64,000 nt of DNA, taken from positions 62,001 to 126,000 of the forward strand of contig JAPZRF010000001.1 in assembly GCA_027531145.1 (NCBI GenBank). The letters run 5' to 3'. Numbering within the stretch: the stretch's first letter is position 1; the number at the start of each line of letters is the position of its first letter. The DNA is from Brevundimonas sp. Its GTDB lineage: Bacteria > Pseudomonadota > Alphaproteobacteria > Caulobacterales > Caulobacteraceae. Below the pieces are notes generated by a model, which saw only the letters and a list, made by a program, of their open reading frames with translations, was not told where the DNA came from and made no database searches. The position numbers were made by a program, and so were the translations under genes. Below, one piece after another: positions 37,407 through 47,044 of the stretch.

Positions 37407-38393
37407 ATGTCCGCCCGCAAGCTTAAGGTCATCTTAACCCGCCGCCTGCCTGACGCGGTCGAGACCCGCATGCGCGAGCTGTTCGATGCCGAGCTGAACC
37501 TCGCCGACCGCCCTTTTGACCGCGCCGCCCTGGCTGAGGCCCTGCTGCGGGCCGAGGTGCTGGTGCCGACCATCACCGACCGCCTCGACGCGGAGCTGAT
37601 CGCCGGGGCCGGCGAACAGCTGAAGATGATCGCCAACTTCGGTGCCGGGGTGGACCACATCGACATCGAGGCGGCGGTCGGCCGCGGCCTGATCGTCACC
37701 AACACCCCCGGCGTGCTGACCGAAGACACTGCCGACCTGGCCATGAGCCTGATTCTCGCCGTCAGCCGGCGCATCGTCGAGGGCGCGGCGGTGATGGCCC
37801 GCGGCGAGTTCCAGGGCTGGACCCCGACCTGGATGTGCGGCCGCAAGCTGTGGGGCAAGCGGCTGGGCATCGTCGGCATGGGCCGTATCGGCCAGGCCCT
37901 GGCCCGGCGTGCCCGCGCCTTCGGCTTGCAGGTCCACTACCACAACCGCAAGCGCGTCTCGGCGGCGGTCGAGGAGGAGCTGTCGGCCACCTGGTGGGAC
38001 GATCTCGACCAGATGCTGTCGCGCATGGACGTGATCTCGCTGAACTGCCCGGCGACGCGCGAGACGCACCACCTGGTATCAGCCGAACGGCTGGCCCGGC
38101 TGCAGCCCCACGCGATTCTGATCAACACCGCCCGGGGCGAACTGATTGACGAAGTGGCGCTGGCGGAGGCGGTCGCCGCCGGCCGGCTGTCGGGCGTCGG
38201 GCTGGACGTCTTCGAACACGAGCCGGAGGTGCACCCTGGCCTGCGCGACCGGGCCAATGTGGTGCTGCTGCCGCACCTCGGCTCGGCCACCCAGGAGGCG
38301 CGCCAGGACATGGGCGACCGGGTCATCCTCAATGTCATGACCTTCCAGAATGGTCATCGCCCGCCGGACCGCGTCATTCCGGCCATGCTCTGA
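37407..38393 (+). CDS. D-2-hydroxyacid dehydrogenase (glyoxylate/hydroxypyruvate reductase type)
   Basis: A 328-residue NAD(P)-dependent dehydrogenase. The Rossmann motif is GKRLGIVGMGRIGQALARR at about residues 149-167; catalytic Arg, Glu and His fall in INTARGELID, DVFEHEP and LLPHLGSAT. The start MSARKLKVILTRRLP follows GAGGGA. Within the family it most resembles glyoxylate or D-glycerate dehydrogenases, but the substrate cannot be set from sequence alone. Monocistronic. Confidence 0.9.
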   Translation: MSARKLKVILTRRLPDAVETRMRELFDAELNLADRPFDRAALAEALLRAEVLVPTITDRLDAELIAGAGEQLKMIANFGAGVDHIDIEAAVGRGLIVTNTPGVLTEDTADLAMSLILAVSRRIVEGAAVMARGEFQGWTPTWMCGRKLWGKRLGIVGMGRIGQALARRARAFGLQVHYHNRKRVSAAVEEELSATWWDDLDQMLSRMDVISLNCPATRETHHLVSAERLARLQPHAILINTARGELIDEVALAEAVAAGRLSGVGLDVFEHEPEVHPGLRDRANVVLLPHLGSATQEARQDMGDRVILNVMTFQNGHRPPDRVIPAML

Positions 38394-38473
38394 GCCCTTC
38401 GCGCATCCGTGTCTTCGAGGCGGCGCATTTCGGTGGTAGGCGTTAACCGTTAGCGTCAAGCTGGAGACTCCCG

Positions 38474-39301
38474 TTGCGCCGTTTCCTCGTCTGGTCCGCC
38501 CTGGCCGCGCTGATCGGCCTGGTGTTCGCCGTCGGTGGCTACTGGGCCTACTGGAACTTCCATGCCCGCTTCCTGCCGGTGACCATCACCCGCGGGCAGG
38601 CCGAGATCCAGCGCCTGATCGACGAGGCCTCCTGGCTGTCGCCCGGCGGCGGCGGCGAGCCGGTCTATGTCGTGACCTTCCGCGAGAACACCGCCGGGCA
38701 GCGCTACGAGGCCGAGGAGTTCGCCAAGCTGCGCGCCGCCGGGGCCGAGCCGCGCATCATCGTCTTCGCCCGCGCCGACCGCGAGGGTCTGGCCCAGTCG
38801 ACTGCGGCCGAGCGGGCCACGGTGGCCGAGCTGTGGCTCAGCCGCGACTGGGACCTATACGCCCGCTGGACGGCCACGCCGGTGCGCTACTGGACCGCCG
38901 TGGGCGTGCCCGCGGCGGACGGCAACCTGGCGCGCTCCGCCGTGGTGCTGGCCGGACGCCAGTTCGTCGACCAGCTGGGCACCCTGCTGCAGGACAACGG
39001 CGTACCGTCGGGCTATCCGATCGTACTGTGGCGGGACCGCGAAGGCTTCCTCAAGGCCTGCGCCTGCGCCGACAGCCGCTCCTGGGTATTCATCCGCGAC
39101 GACCTCGGCGCGCCGGACAGGGTGCGGGCGGCGGCGGCGGCACCTGTGGAACCGGGGTCGGCGGACGCCGGACCGGCCTATCCGCAGCTGGAGCAGCCCC
39201 TGCCCGAACTGACCGCAGAGACCAGCCCGCCGCCGGAAGGGACCGCCACCCCCCCGGCCCCGCCCCAGGCCCGCCAGAACGAGGAAACAACCTTCTTCTG
39301 A
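38474..39301 (+). CDS. Unknown membrane-anchored protein with proline-rich tail
   Basis: I do not recognise a named family. The TTG start at 38474 is preceded by GGAGACTCCC and gives 275 residues. One N-terminal helix (about residues 5-27) anchors a presumably periplasmic domain. Two alpha/beta-looking blocks occur: VYVVTFRENTAG at about 64-75 and YPIVLWRDREGFLKACACAD at about 178-197, the latter with two close cysteines. Residues about 215-275 are Pro/Ala/Glu-rich and disordered-looking, ending ETTFF. It is convergent with the PLP enzyme gene. Confidence 0.7.
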   Translation: MRRFLVWSALAALIGLVFAVGGYWAYWNFHARFLPVTITRGQAEIQRLIDEASWLSPGGGGEPVYVVTFRENTAGQRYEAEEFAKLRAAGAEPRIIVFARADREGLAQSTAAERATVAELWLSRDWDLYARWTATPVRYWTAVGVPAADGNLARSAVVLAGRQFVDQLGTLLQDNGVPSGYPIVLWRDREGFLKACACADSRSWVFIRDDLGAPDRVRAAAAAPVEPGSADAGPAYPQLEQPLPELTAETSPPPEGTATPPAPPQARQNEETTFF

Positions 39302-39307
39302 GGCCGG

Positions 39308-40471
39308 TCACAACACCCGGGCGCATACCTCGACCGCCCGGTCGACGTCCCCCGGGTCCTGGTAGATGCCAAAGCCGAAGCGCAGGATGTCCTCGCGCAC
39401 GTCGGTGACGACATTGGCCTCCAGCAGCTTTGCCCGCCACGCCTGGGCCTCGGGATGGCGCAGGGCGAGGAACCGCGCGCGCGGGCCGTCGCCGGCCACC
39501 GGATTGACGATCTCCGCCTCCGCCAGCCGCCCGGCCGACCCTGCTTCGATGGCCGCCTGGAACCGGGCCTGGAGACCCCGGGCGTGGTCGGCAATCGACG
39601 CCGTCGTCAGCCCCTCGGCGTCCAGCATCCGACGCACGAAGTTGAACCGGTACAGGGGCGTGAAGTCGTAGGTGGCACCGAGGAAGCGGCCGGCGTCGGC
39701 GCGATACTGCACCCCGTCCGGCGGGCCCTGCAGATTTCCGAACTCGGCGAACCAGCCGGTGATCACCGGCCGCTCGCAGTAGCCGGGCGGGGCGTGCAGC
39801 AGCCCGGCCCCCTCGCCGCTCATGGCGTATTTGTAGCCGCCGGAGACGTAGAAGATGCGGTCCGCCACCCCCGACAGATCGGTGGGGACGGCCATGAAGC
39901 TGTGATAGCCGTCGACCACCACCCAGGGCCCGGCCGGCCGGGCGAGGTCGGCCAGGGCGGAGACGCCATCGAAGCTCCAGCCGCTGCGGAAGAACACCTG
40001 GCTGACGACGATTAGGTCGACGCCGCCGGCCCGGGCCGCGGCGACGACGCGATCAGCGAGGGTCTCGACCGGCGCGGTCGGGATGCGCGTCACCACCGCC
40101 TCGCCCGCCTCCTCCCAGCGCGCCGCCTGCCGCCGGAAGGCGTGGAACTCGCCGTCGGTGGTGAGGATGCGGACCGGCCGCCGCTCGAGGCCGGAAACGA
40201 TCCGCACGAGAAAGTCGTGGGTCGAGCCGGCGAACGCCACTGTGGACGGATCGGGCAGGGCGAGCTCGCGCGCCACATGAGCCCGGGCCTCGGGCCAGAC
40301 CTCACCGAATAGCAGGTCCCACTTGCGGTCGGCGTGGCGGTTGGCGTCCTCCCACGCCCGCATCTGCCCCTCGAGACTAGCGTCGGGCCACAGATGGTGG
40401 CTGTGCGCGGCGAAATGCAGCCGCCCGGGATTGAGGGCGAGGGCTCGGGAAAACAGCGGCTTGAAGCTCAT
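39308..40471 (-). CDS. Kynureninase-like class V aminotransferase-fold PLP enzyme
   Basis: A 387-residue fold-type I PLP enzyme. N-terminal NPGRLHFAAHSHHLWPD is reminiscent of kynureninase-type proteins; the cofactor-binding aspartate is in WVVVDGYHSFMAVP and the Schiff-base lysine probably lies in YVSGGYKYAMSGEG at about residues 211-224. No other tryptophan-degradation genes are nearby, so true kynureninase activity is not supported. Monocistronic. Confidence 0.75.
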   Translation of the reverse strand: MSFKPLFSRALALNPGRLHFAAHSHHLWPDASLEGQMRAWEDANRHADRKWDLLFGEVWPEARAHVARELALPDPSTVAFAGSTHDFLVRIVSGLERRPVRILTTDGEFHAFRRQAARWEEAGEAVVTRIPTAPVETLADRVVAAARAGGVDLIVVSQVFFRSGWSFDGVSALADLARPAGPWVVVDGYHSFMAVPTDLSGVADRIFYVSGGYKYAMSGEGAGLLHAPPGYCERPVITGWFAEFGNLQGPPDGVQYRADAGRFLGATYDFTPLYRFNFVRRMLDAEGLTTASIADHARGLQARFQAAIEAGSAGRLAEAEIVNPVAGDGPRARFLALRHPEAQAWRAKLLEANVVTDVREDILRFGFGIYQDPGDVDRAVEVCARVL

Positions 40472-40579
40472 CCGCCTGTCTTCGCAGACCCGGCGGATGA
40501 GGCAAGGGGGGCACGCACCGCTGGGCGCCGTCCGCGGGCGTGATAGGGTCAGGCCGTCACATGTGAGGGGAGTTCACGC

Positions 40580-43057
40580 ATGGTCCGTTCCGCCGCCGTC
40601 CGTCTTCGTCTTGTCCTCGGGGTCTCGCTGCTCAGCCTGATCGCCGGTGCCGGGTCAGCCTGGGCCCAGCAGGCCCCGATCCTGCAGCCCGGTGCCCCCG
40701 GCCAGCCGGTGCGGGCGATCACGGCAGAGGAGGCGACGCGCATCGCCGACAACCGCTACTCGGCCGACGACGTGGCCTTCATGCAGGGCATGATCCACCA
40801 CCACCAGCAGGCTGTGGAAATGTCGGCCCTCGTGCGCAACCGCACCAACCAGCCGGAGATCGTCGACATCGCCGGGCGCATCGACGCCTCCCAGGGCGAC
40901 GAGATCGCCTTCATGCGCGGCTGGCTGACCGAGCGCGGAGAGGACGCCCCCGATCTGGCGGCCATGGCAGCCCATGCCGGCCACGACGCCCATGCCGGGC
41001 ATGCGGGACATGAGGGACAGGCCGGCCAGGGCACCATGACCATGCCGGGCATGGCCACCCCGGCCCAGATGGCCGAACTGGCAGCCGCCCGCGGCGTCGC
41101 CTTCGACCGGCTGTTCCTCCGCCTCATGATCGCCCACCACGAAGGGGCGGTGGAGATGGTCTCCGACCTGTTCTCGCGGTCGGGCTCGGCCTACGATCCG
41201 GTGCTGTACGACTTCGCCAACGACATCACCAACGAGCAGCAGGCCGAGATCCGGCGCATGACCACGCTGCTGCGCGGCCTGTCCGAGGACCCGCGCTCGA
41301 CCCTGACGGCGGGCTTCCGCGACGCCGGCGAGGCGGCCCTGAACATGCGCCTGAGCCACACCCTGCCCAAGCCGGTCGGCTTCTATGACGCGACCAATCC
41401 TGCCGGCCTGCCGCCGGCCATCCCGGCGGAAGAGGCGCGCGGTGGCGACGCCCGCGGCGGCAACGATCCGGGTGAGGGCCGTTTCGGCCAGCGCGGGCCG
41501 TTCCTGAGCTTCGCCAACACCGACCTGGCCTTCTCCGGCGACCTGATGGCGGTCGGCAACTACCACGGCTTCAGCCTCTACCGGCTGGCCGACGGCCAGG
41601 CCCCGGCGCTGCTCAGCTCGGTGGTCTGCCCCGGCGGCCAGGGCGACGTCTCGATCGTCGGCGGCCTGCTGATCATGTCGGTCGAGCAGACCAGCGGCCG
41701 GGTCGACTGTGGCCGCCAAGGGGTAAGCGAGCGGGTCAGCCCTGAGCGCTTCCGCGGCCTGCGCATCTTCGACATCTCCAACGCGGTCGCCCCGGCCCAG
41801 GTCGGCCAGGTCCAGACCTGCCGCGGCTCGCATACCCACTCCGTGGTCTCGGCCGACGAGCGCATGATCCTGGTCTACAATTCCGGCACCGCCGGCGTGC
41901 GCGACGCGCGCGAGCTACCGGGCTGCATCGCCGGCCTCCCCGGCGACGACCGCACCGCCCTGTTCAGCATCGATGTGATCGAGATCCCGGTGGCCAACCC
42001 GGCCGCGGCGCGCATCGTCGACAGCCCGCGCGTCTTCGCCGACGATGCCACCGGCCGCATCGCCGGCCTGTGGCAGGGCGGCGATCACGGCGAGGGCACC
42101 CAGACCACCAGCCGCACCGACCAGTGCCACGACATCACCGTGTTCCCGAGCGCCAACCTCGCCGCCGGGGCCTGCTCCGGCAACGGCATCATCCTCGACA
42201 TCTCCGACCCGCGCGCCCCGCGCCGGATCGATGCGGTCAACGACCCGGGCTTCGCCTACTGGCACTCGGCCACCTTCAGCAACGACGGCACCAAGGTCAT
42301 CTTCACCGACGAGTGGGGTGGAGGGGCGCGGCCGCGCTGCCGGGTGCAGGATCCGGTGACCTGGGGCGCCAACGCCATCTATGACATCGTCGATGGCAAG
42401 CTGGAGCGGCGCGGCTACTACAAGATCCCGGCACCCCAGTCGGACGTGGAGAACTGTGTCGCGCACAACGGCTCGATCGTGCCGGTGCCGGGCCGCGACG
42501 TGTTCGTCCAAGCCTGGTACCAGGGCGGAGTTTCGGTGCTCGATTTCACCGATTCCGCCAATCCCGTCGAGATCGCCTTCTTCGACCGCGGCCCGATCGA
42601 CGCGCGCCATTCCCTCCTCGGCGGCTACTGGTCGACCTACTGGTACGACGGCCGCATCTACGGCACCGAGATCGTGCGCGGTCTCGACGTACTGGAGCTG
42701 ACGCCGAGCGAGCACCTGACCGCCAACGAGATCGCCGCCGCGGCCATGGCCGACCAGGGCGGGACCTTCAATCCGCAGCAGCAGTTCCCGGTGCGCTGGC
42801 CGGCCCACCCGGTCATCGCCCGCGCCTACATGGACCAGCTGGCCCGCACCTCCAGCCTCGACACGGCCCTGGCCGGCGAGCTGACAGCGGCCCTGGCGGC
42901 CGCCGAGGCGCGGCTCGAGTCCGGCGGGCACGATGCGGCCACGGCCGGGACCCTGCGCGCCCTCGCCGCGCGGCTGCCGTCGAGCGGCGACGCGGCGGCG
43001 CAGCGGCGTCTGACGGCGCTGGGCGAGACCCTCGGCAGCATCGCCGCCGCCCTCTGA
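40580..43057 (+). CDS. Secreted DUF305-LVIVD beta-propeller fusion protein
   Basis: An 825-residue exported protein (signal peptide ending SAWAQ at about residue 30). Residues about 55-240 are a DUF305 four-helix domain with paired His motifs MIHHHQQAVEM and MIAHHEGAVEM, interrupted at about 135-155 by a His/Gly/Met stretch (HAGHDAHAGHAGHEG). Residues about 300-720 form an LVIVD-type propeller (FRGLRIFDIS, GIILDISDPRAPR, GGVSVLDFTDSANP). The final about 90 residues are helical. DUF305 proteins are linked to copper handling; metal binding is inferred. Monocistronic. Confidence 0.85.
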   Translation: MVRSAAVRLRLVLGVSLLSLIAGAGSAWAQQAPILQPGAPGQPVRAITAEEATRIADNRYSADDVAFMQGMIHHHQQAVEMSALVRNRTNQPEIVDIAGRIDASQGDEIAFMRGWLTERGEDAPDLAAMAAHAGHDAHAGHAGHEGQAGQGTMTMPGMATPAQMAELAAARGVAFDRLFLRLMIAHHEGAVEMVSDLFSRSGSAYDPVLYDFANDITNEQQAEIRRMTTLLRGLSEDPRSTLTAGFRDAGEAALNMRLSHTLPKPVGFYDATNPAGLPPAIPAEEARGGDARGGNDPGEGRFGQRGPFLSFANTDLAFSGDLMAVGNYHGFSLYRLADGQAPALLSSVVCPGGQGDVSIVGGLLIMSVEQTSGRVDCGRQGVSERVSPERFRGLRIFDISNAVAPAQVGQVQTCRGSHTHSVVSADERMILVYNSGTAGVRDARELPGCIAGLPGDDRTALFSIDVIEIPVANPAAARIVDSPRVFADDATGRIAGLWQGGDHGEGTQTTSRTDQCHDITVFPSANLAAGACSGNGIILDISDPRAPRRIDAVNDPGFAYWHSATFSNDGTKVIFTDEWGGGARPRCRVQDPVTWGANAIYDIVDGKLERRGYYKIPAPQSDVENCVAHNGSIVPVPGRDVFVQAWYQGGVSVLDFTDSANPVEIAFFDRGPIDARHSLLGGYWSTYWYDGRIYGTEIVRGLDVLELTPSEHLTANEIAAAAMADQGGTFNPQQQFPVRWPAHPVIARAYMDQLARTSSLDTALAGELTAALAAAEARLESGGHDAATAGTLRALAARLPSSGDAAAQRRLTALGETLGSIAAAL

Positions 43058-43189
43058 GGCAGACGAGAGACGGCGGCGGGATCAGGTCCAGCCGCCGTCC
43101 TCCCGGCACTCGCCGGGAAAGGGTTCGATCCCGGACGAAAATGGTCTAGAGCGGCGCCCGTCCCCCCTCCCCCTTCGACGGACTGCCCC

Positions 43190-44794
43190 ATGCCCGCCGC
43201 CCCCGACTTTCCCCCCGCCCCGGACCGGGTCATCCCCGCGCGGGCGCTGATCTCCCTGTCCGACAAGTCTGGCCTCGAGGCGGCGGCGCGGGCCCTGCAC
43301 GCGCGCGGCGTGGAGCTGATCTCCACCGGCGGCACCCGGGCGGCGATCGCCGACTTCGGTCTTCCGGTGAAGGACGTGGCCGACCTGACCGGCTTTCCGG
43401 AAATGATGGACGGGCGGGTCAAGACCCTGCACCCGGTGATCCACGGCGGGCTGCTGGGCGTGCGCGACGCGGCCGAGCACCGGGCGGCGATGGACGCCCA
43501 CGGCATCGACGCGATCGATATCGTCTGGATCGACCTCTATCCGTTCGAGCAGACCGTGGCCGCCGGCGGTGGCATCGAGGCGGCGATCGAGAACATAGAC
43601 ATCGGCGGCCCGGCCATGATCCGTTCGGGCTCCAAGAACCACGGCTATGTCGCGGTCGCCGTCGACCGCGAGGGCATCGGCGAGATCCTCACCGCGCTGG
43701 AGGCCGACGGCGGAACGTCGCTGGCCCTGCGGAAGCGCCTGGCGGCACGCGCCTTCGCCCGCACTGCCGCCTATGACGCGGCCGTGTCCGGCTGGTTCGC
43801 CGGTCAGGTCGAGGACGCCGCCCCGACCCGCAAGACCATTGCCGGCAGCCTCGCCCAGACCCTGCGCTACGGCGAAAACCCGCACCAGAGAGGTGCCTTC
43901 TACCGGACCGCGGAGCGGCGCCCGGGCGTCGCCGCGTCAGAGCAGGTGCAGGGCAAAGAGCTGGGCTACAACAACATCGCCGACGCCGACGCCGCCTATG
44001 AGCTCGTCGCCGAGTTCGACCGCCCGGCCTGCGTCATCGTCAAGCACGCCAACCCCTGCGGCGTGGCGCTCGGCACCGACCTCGGCGAGGCCTATGCCCG
44101 CGCCCTGGCCTGCGACCCGGTCTCGGCCTTCGGCGGCGTCATCGCCGTCAACCGCCCCCTGAGCGCGGCCGACGCCCGCGCCATCACCGACATCTTCACC
44201 GAGGTGGTGATCGCTCCCGGGGCCGACGCCGGTGCCCGCGAGATCTTTGCGGCGAAGAAGAACCTGCGCCTGCTGCTGACCGACGGCCTGCCGGATCCGC
44301 TGGCCCCGGGCGAGGTGTTCCGCTCGGTCGCCGGCGGCCTGCTGGTGCAGACGCGCGACACGGCGCGCCTGACTGCGGCGGAGCTGAAGATCGTCACGAG
44401 GCGGACCCCGACCCCGACCGAGATCGAGGACATGCTGTTCGCCTTCACCGTGGCCAAGCACGTCAAGTCGAACGCCATCGTCTACGCCCGCGACGGCCAG
44501 ACAGCGGGCATCGGCGCCGGCCAGATGAACCGCCGCGACGCCGCCCGCATCGCCGCCCTGCGCGCCGCCGAGGCCGGCGAGGCGGCCGGCCTCGGTCGCT
44601 CGCTGGCCGAGGGCTCGGCCTGCGCCTCCGAGGCCTTCTTCCCCTTCGCCGACGGCCTGCTGGAGGCGGTCGCCGCCGGGGCCACGGCGGTGATCCAGCC
44701 GGGCGGTTCGATCCGCGACGCCGAGGTCATCGCCGCCGCCGACGAGAAGGGGATCGCCATGGCCTTCACCGGCGTGCGGGTCTTCCGGCACTGA
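43190..44794 (+). CDS. purH: Bifunctional AICAR transformylase/IMP cyclohydrolase
   Basis: Catalyses the last two steps of IMP synthesis. The 534-residue product has the N-terminal cyclohydrolase (MGS-like) domain with [27 protein letters not shown] and [13 protein letters not shown], and the C-terminal transformylase with [27 protein letters not shown] (catalytic Lys-His) and [15 protein letters not shown]. It ends [13 protein letters not shown], the family terminus. The DUF983 gene follows by about 40 nt. Confidence 0.97.
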   Translation: MPAAPDFPPAPDRVIPARALISLSDKSGLEAAARALHARGVELISTGGTRAAIADFGLPVKDVADLTGFPEMMDGRVKTLHPVIHGGLLGVRDAAEHRAAMDAHGIDAIDIVWIDLYPFEQTVAAGGGIEAAIENIDIGGPAMIRSGSKNHGYVAVAVDREGIGEILTALEADGGTSLALRKRLAARAFARTAAYDAAVSGWFAGQVEDAAPTRKTIAGSLAQTLRYGENPHQRGAFYRTAERRPGVAASEQVQGKELGYNNIADADAAYELVAEFDRPACVIVKHANPCGVALGTDLGEAYARALACDPVSAFGGVIAVNRPLSAADARAITDIFTEVVIAPGADAGAREIFAAKKNLRLLLTDGLPDPLAPGEVFRSVAGGLLVQTRDTARLTAAELKIVTRRTPTPTEIEDMLFAFTVAKHVKSNAIVYARDGQTAGIGAGQMNRRDAARIAALRAAEAGEAAGLGRSLAEGSACASEAFFPFADGLLEAVAAGATAVIQPGGSIRDAEVIAAADEKGIAMAFTGVRVFRH

Positions 44795-44832
44795 ATCTTG
44801 CACTGGCGCGGCATCGGGCGCACCTCAGGGCC

Positions 44833-45228
44833 ATGGCCGAGACGCCTGCGCCCGACGCCCCGCCGCTGAACCCCCTCGTCACCGGCTTGCGCTGCCGCTG
44901 CCCGCGCTGCGGCAAGGGCCCGGTGCTGCGCGGCTTCCTGAAGGTGCGCGAGGCCTGCCCCGACTGTGGCCTGGACTACGGCTTCGCCGACCCGGCCGAC
45001 GGTCCGGCCTTCTTCGGCATGAGCCTGGTCGGCCTGTTCGGCATGATCGCCTTCATGGCCTTCGAGTTCACGGTGAAGCCGCCGATCTGGGTGCACATGT
45101 TGGTGACCTTCCCCCTGCTGATCGTCGCCTGCCTCGCCGTCCTGCCCCCGCTGAAGGGCTGGATGGTCGCAGAGCAATACGTCCGCAAGGCCGCCGAGGC
45201 CGAGTGGGAAAGCACCGGGAAGTCGTAG
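44833..45228 (+). CDS. DUF983 family membrane protein
   Basis: A 131-residue protein with an N-terminal zinc-ribbon ([12 protein letters not shown] and ACPDCGLDY, about residues 22-52) and two membrane helices (about residues 60-80 and 86-110), the DUF983 pattern. It sits just after purH. Members are often near cytochrome oxidase genes in other alphaproteobacteria, but none are seen here, so function is open. Confidence 0.88.
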   Translation: MAETPAPDAPPLNPLVTGLRCRCPRCGKGPVLRGFLKVREACPDCGLDYGFADPADGPAFFGMSLVGLFGMIAFMAFEFTVKPPIWVHMLVTFPLLIVACLAVLPPLKGWMVAEQYVRKAAEAEWESTGKS

Positions 45229-45240
45229 GGTCGCGTGCTC

Positions 45241-45354
45241 GCCCCTCCAACGCCCTCGGCGGTCCCCCTCCCCACGGCATCGGGAGGAAAAACACCTCTC
45301 CTCCCCATGCAATGGGGAGGTGGATCGGCGGCGAAGACGGCGAGCCGGAGGGGC
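45241..45354. repeat. Dispersed intergenic repeat, family I, copy 3
   Basis: A 114-nt copy of the units at 1555 and 28602: starts GCCCCTCC, has the perfect hairpin CCTCCCCAT-GCA-ATGGGGAGG shared with copy 2, and ends GGAGGGGC. The first hairpin is decayed (CCTCCCCACGGCATCGGGAGG). Confidence 0.85.
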
Positions 45355-45387
45355 TGTCCCGGGATCCTGCCGGAGCCCTGATGAAAG

Positions 45388-45545
45388 CCCTCCCCCTCGA
45401 GGGGGGAGGGTTGGGTGGGGGCGAGCTCGCGACGCCTCCTGGCTGACCCGGGAGGCGGGACCGCCTCAAGCGCCCTTTCCGTCTTCGGCGACGCGACCAC
45501 CCCATCCCCGGCCCTTCCCCCCTCGAGGGGGAAGGGGGTTGGTCG
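45388..45545 (+). repeat. Dispersed intergenic repeat, family II, copy 1
   Basis: A composite unit between the DUF983 gene and argF. It opens with a CCCTCCCCCTCGAGGGGGGA palindrome and TTGGGTGGGGGC, carries GGCGGGACCGCCTCA in the middle, and closes with CCACCCCATCCCCGGCCCTT and a second C/G palindrome centred on CTCGAG. The same order of blocks occurs reversed at 49310-49495. No gene in 45229-45577. Confidence 0.75.
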
Positions 45546-45577
45546 CGACGCCGCCGTGTCGGTAGCCCTTGAATCCC

Positions 45578-46492
45578 CTAGCCTGCCAGGCACCAGGCGA
45601 GGACGGCCTTCTGCGCGTGGATGCGGTTTTCGGCCTCGTCCCAGACTACCGAGCGCGGGCCGTCGATGACCGCGTCGGTCACCTCCTCGCCGCGGTGGGC
45701 CGGCAGGCAGTGCAGGAACAGGGCGTCCGGCGCGGCGAGTTCCATCAGGGCGTCGTCGACCGTATAGCCCTCGAACGCCTCCAGCCGGTCTTCATAGTCC
45801 TGGTCGCCCATGGACACCCAGGTGTCGGTGACCACCACATCGGCACCGATCACGGCCTCGCGCGGGTCGCCGGTCAGGTGCACTGCTGCCCCGCCCTTCT
45901 GCAGATCGAACAGGTCCGGGTGATACTCGGCCGGGCAGGCAACATTGAGGGTGAAGCCGAACTTCGGCGCCGCATGGATGAAGCTGGCGCAGACATTGTT
46001 GCCGTCGCCGACCCAGGCGATCGTCTTGCCGACCACCGGCCCGCGGTGCTCCTCGATGGTCTGCAGGTCGGCGAGGATCTGGCACGGGTGGCTGCGGTCG
46101 GTCAGGCCGTTGATCACCGGCACGGTCGAGACCCGGGCGAACCGCTCGACATCCTCGTGACTGTTGGCGCGGATCATCACCGCGTCGACCATGCGCGACA
46201 GCACCCGGGCGGTGTCCTCGACCGGCTCGCCACGCCCCAGCTGCATGTCACCTGCGTTGGCGATGATTGAGGCGCCGCCGAGCTGGCGGATCGCCGCGTC
46301 GAAGCTGAAGCGGGTGCGGGTCGAGTTCTTCTCGAAGATCATCGCCAGCACATGGTCCCGCGCCGGGGCGTCCGCGTCGACCCGCCCCATCGGCCAGCCC
46401 TTCCGCGCCGCCTTGCGGGCATGGGCGTCATCCAGAATGCCCCTCAGCGCGGCGGCCTCCAGCCGGTGGATATCCAGAAAATGGCGGGTCAT
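45578..46492 (-). CDS. argF: Ornithine carbamoyltransferase
   Basis: Makes citrulline from ornithine and carbamoyl phosphate. The 304-residue product has the carbamoyl-phosphate site [12 protein letters not shown] at about residues 53-64, [11 protein letters not shown], the ornithine loop VSMGDQ and the catalytic [11 protein letters not shown] at about 262-272. Full length. It normally follows argD directly in Caulobacterales; here a GxxExxY gene with flanking repeats is wedged between the two. Confidence 0.96.
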   Translation of the reverse strand: MTRHFLDIHRLEAAALRGILDDAHARKAARKGWPMGRVDADAPARDHVLAMIFEKNSTRTRFSFDAAIRQLGGASIIANAGDMQLGRGEPVEDTARVLSRMVDAVMIRANSHEDVERFARVSTVPVINGLTDRSHPCQILADLQTIEEHRGPVVGKTIAWVGDGNNVCASFIHAAPKFGFTLNVACPAEYHPDLFDLQKGGAAVHLTGDPREAVIGADVVVTDTWVSMGDQDYEDRLEAFEGYTVDDALMELAAPDALFLHCLPAHRGEEVTDAVIDGPRSVVWDEAENRIHAQKAVLAWCLAG

Positions 46493-46521
46493 GGGCGGCT
46501 CGGTATCGAAGGCGGGTCAGC

Positions 46522-47028
46522 GGTTCATCACAAAGAGCACGAAGAGGCCACAAAGAACACGAAGTGCGCCGGAGCGACACTTCGCGCCGTGGCGCTCAGA
46601 GCACGACGCGGCGCAGGCCGTCCTTGAGCCGGAGGACATTGAAGTTGATGAGATACGCCAGCCGCAGGCTGGCGAACTTCAGATAGGTGAGGGTCTGGGC
46701 CGTATGGATCGACGCCAGGGCGTCGATCGCCTTGATCTCAACGATGACGCAGCGCTCGACGAGCAGATCGAGACGGAAACCGACCTCCAGCTGCGCCTCG
46801 CGATAGGGGACCGGCACCGCCACCTGGCGTTCGACCGCAAGGCTTCGAGCGCGCAGCTCCTCGGCGAGACACGTCTCGTAGACGGACTCCAGCAGGCCGG
46901 GACCAAGCGCGCTGTGGACGCTGAAGGCCGCGTCGATCACGGCCTTCCCGATCTGGTTCACCGCCTCAGGAACGGGCGCACGATCTTTGTGACCTTCGCG
47001 CATCCCTCCGTGCCCTCTGTGATGAACC
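46522..47028. mobile_element. Putative small element: GxxExxY gene bounded by inverted repeats
   Basis: The left end reads GGTTCATCACAAAGAGCACG and the right end CTCTGTGATGAACC; these are inverted copies. Internal sub-repeats continue (GGCCACAAAGAACACGAAG on the left; CTTTGTGACC and CCCTCCGTGCCC on the right). The element is about 507 bp and holds only the GxxExxY gene. No transposase is encoded; mobility is inferred from the structure and from a gene-less relative of the repeat at 31437-31478. Confidence 0.55.
46596..47003 (-). CDS. GxxExxY family protein
   Basis: A 135-residue protein of the GxxExxY family, named for the motif seen here as [10 protein letters not shown] at about residues 34-43. 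Later blocks [20 protein letters not shown] carry an E-x-K pattern like restriction-type nuclease folds, and the end [16 protein letters not shown] is typical. The ATG at 47003 lies inside the right-hand repeat, after GGAGGG. Function of the family is unknown. It splits argD from argF. Confidence 0.85.
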   Translation of the reverse strand: MREGHKDRAPVPEAVNQIGKAVIDAAFSVHSALGPGLLESVYETCLAEELRARSLAVERQVAVPVPYREAQLEVGFRLDLLVERCVIVEIKAIDALASIHTAQTLTYLKFASLRLAYLINFNVLRLKDGLRRVVL

Positions 47029-47044
47029 TGCCCCTTGAAGGGCC

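Noticed and set aside
38440-38456. GTTAACCGTTAG upstream of the unknown gene at 38474 as a CtrA site
   Set aside because: Only one TTAA half is present; the second is not at the N7 spacing.
45229-45577. Small overlapping frames between the DUF983 gene and argF
   Set aside because: They lie entirely in the two repeat families and have no start signals or recognisable domains.
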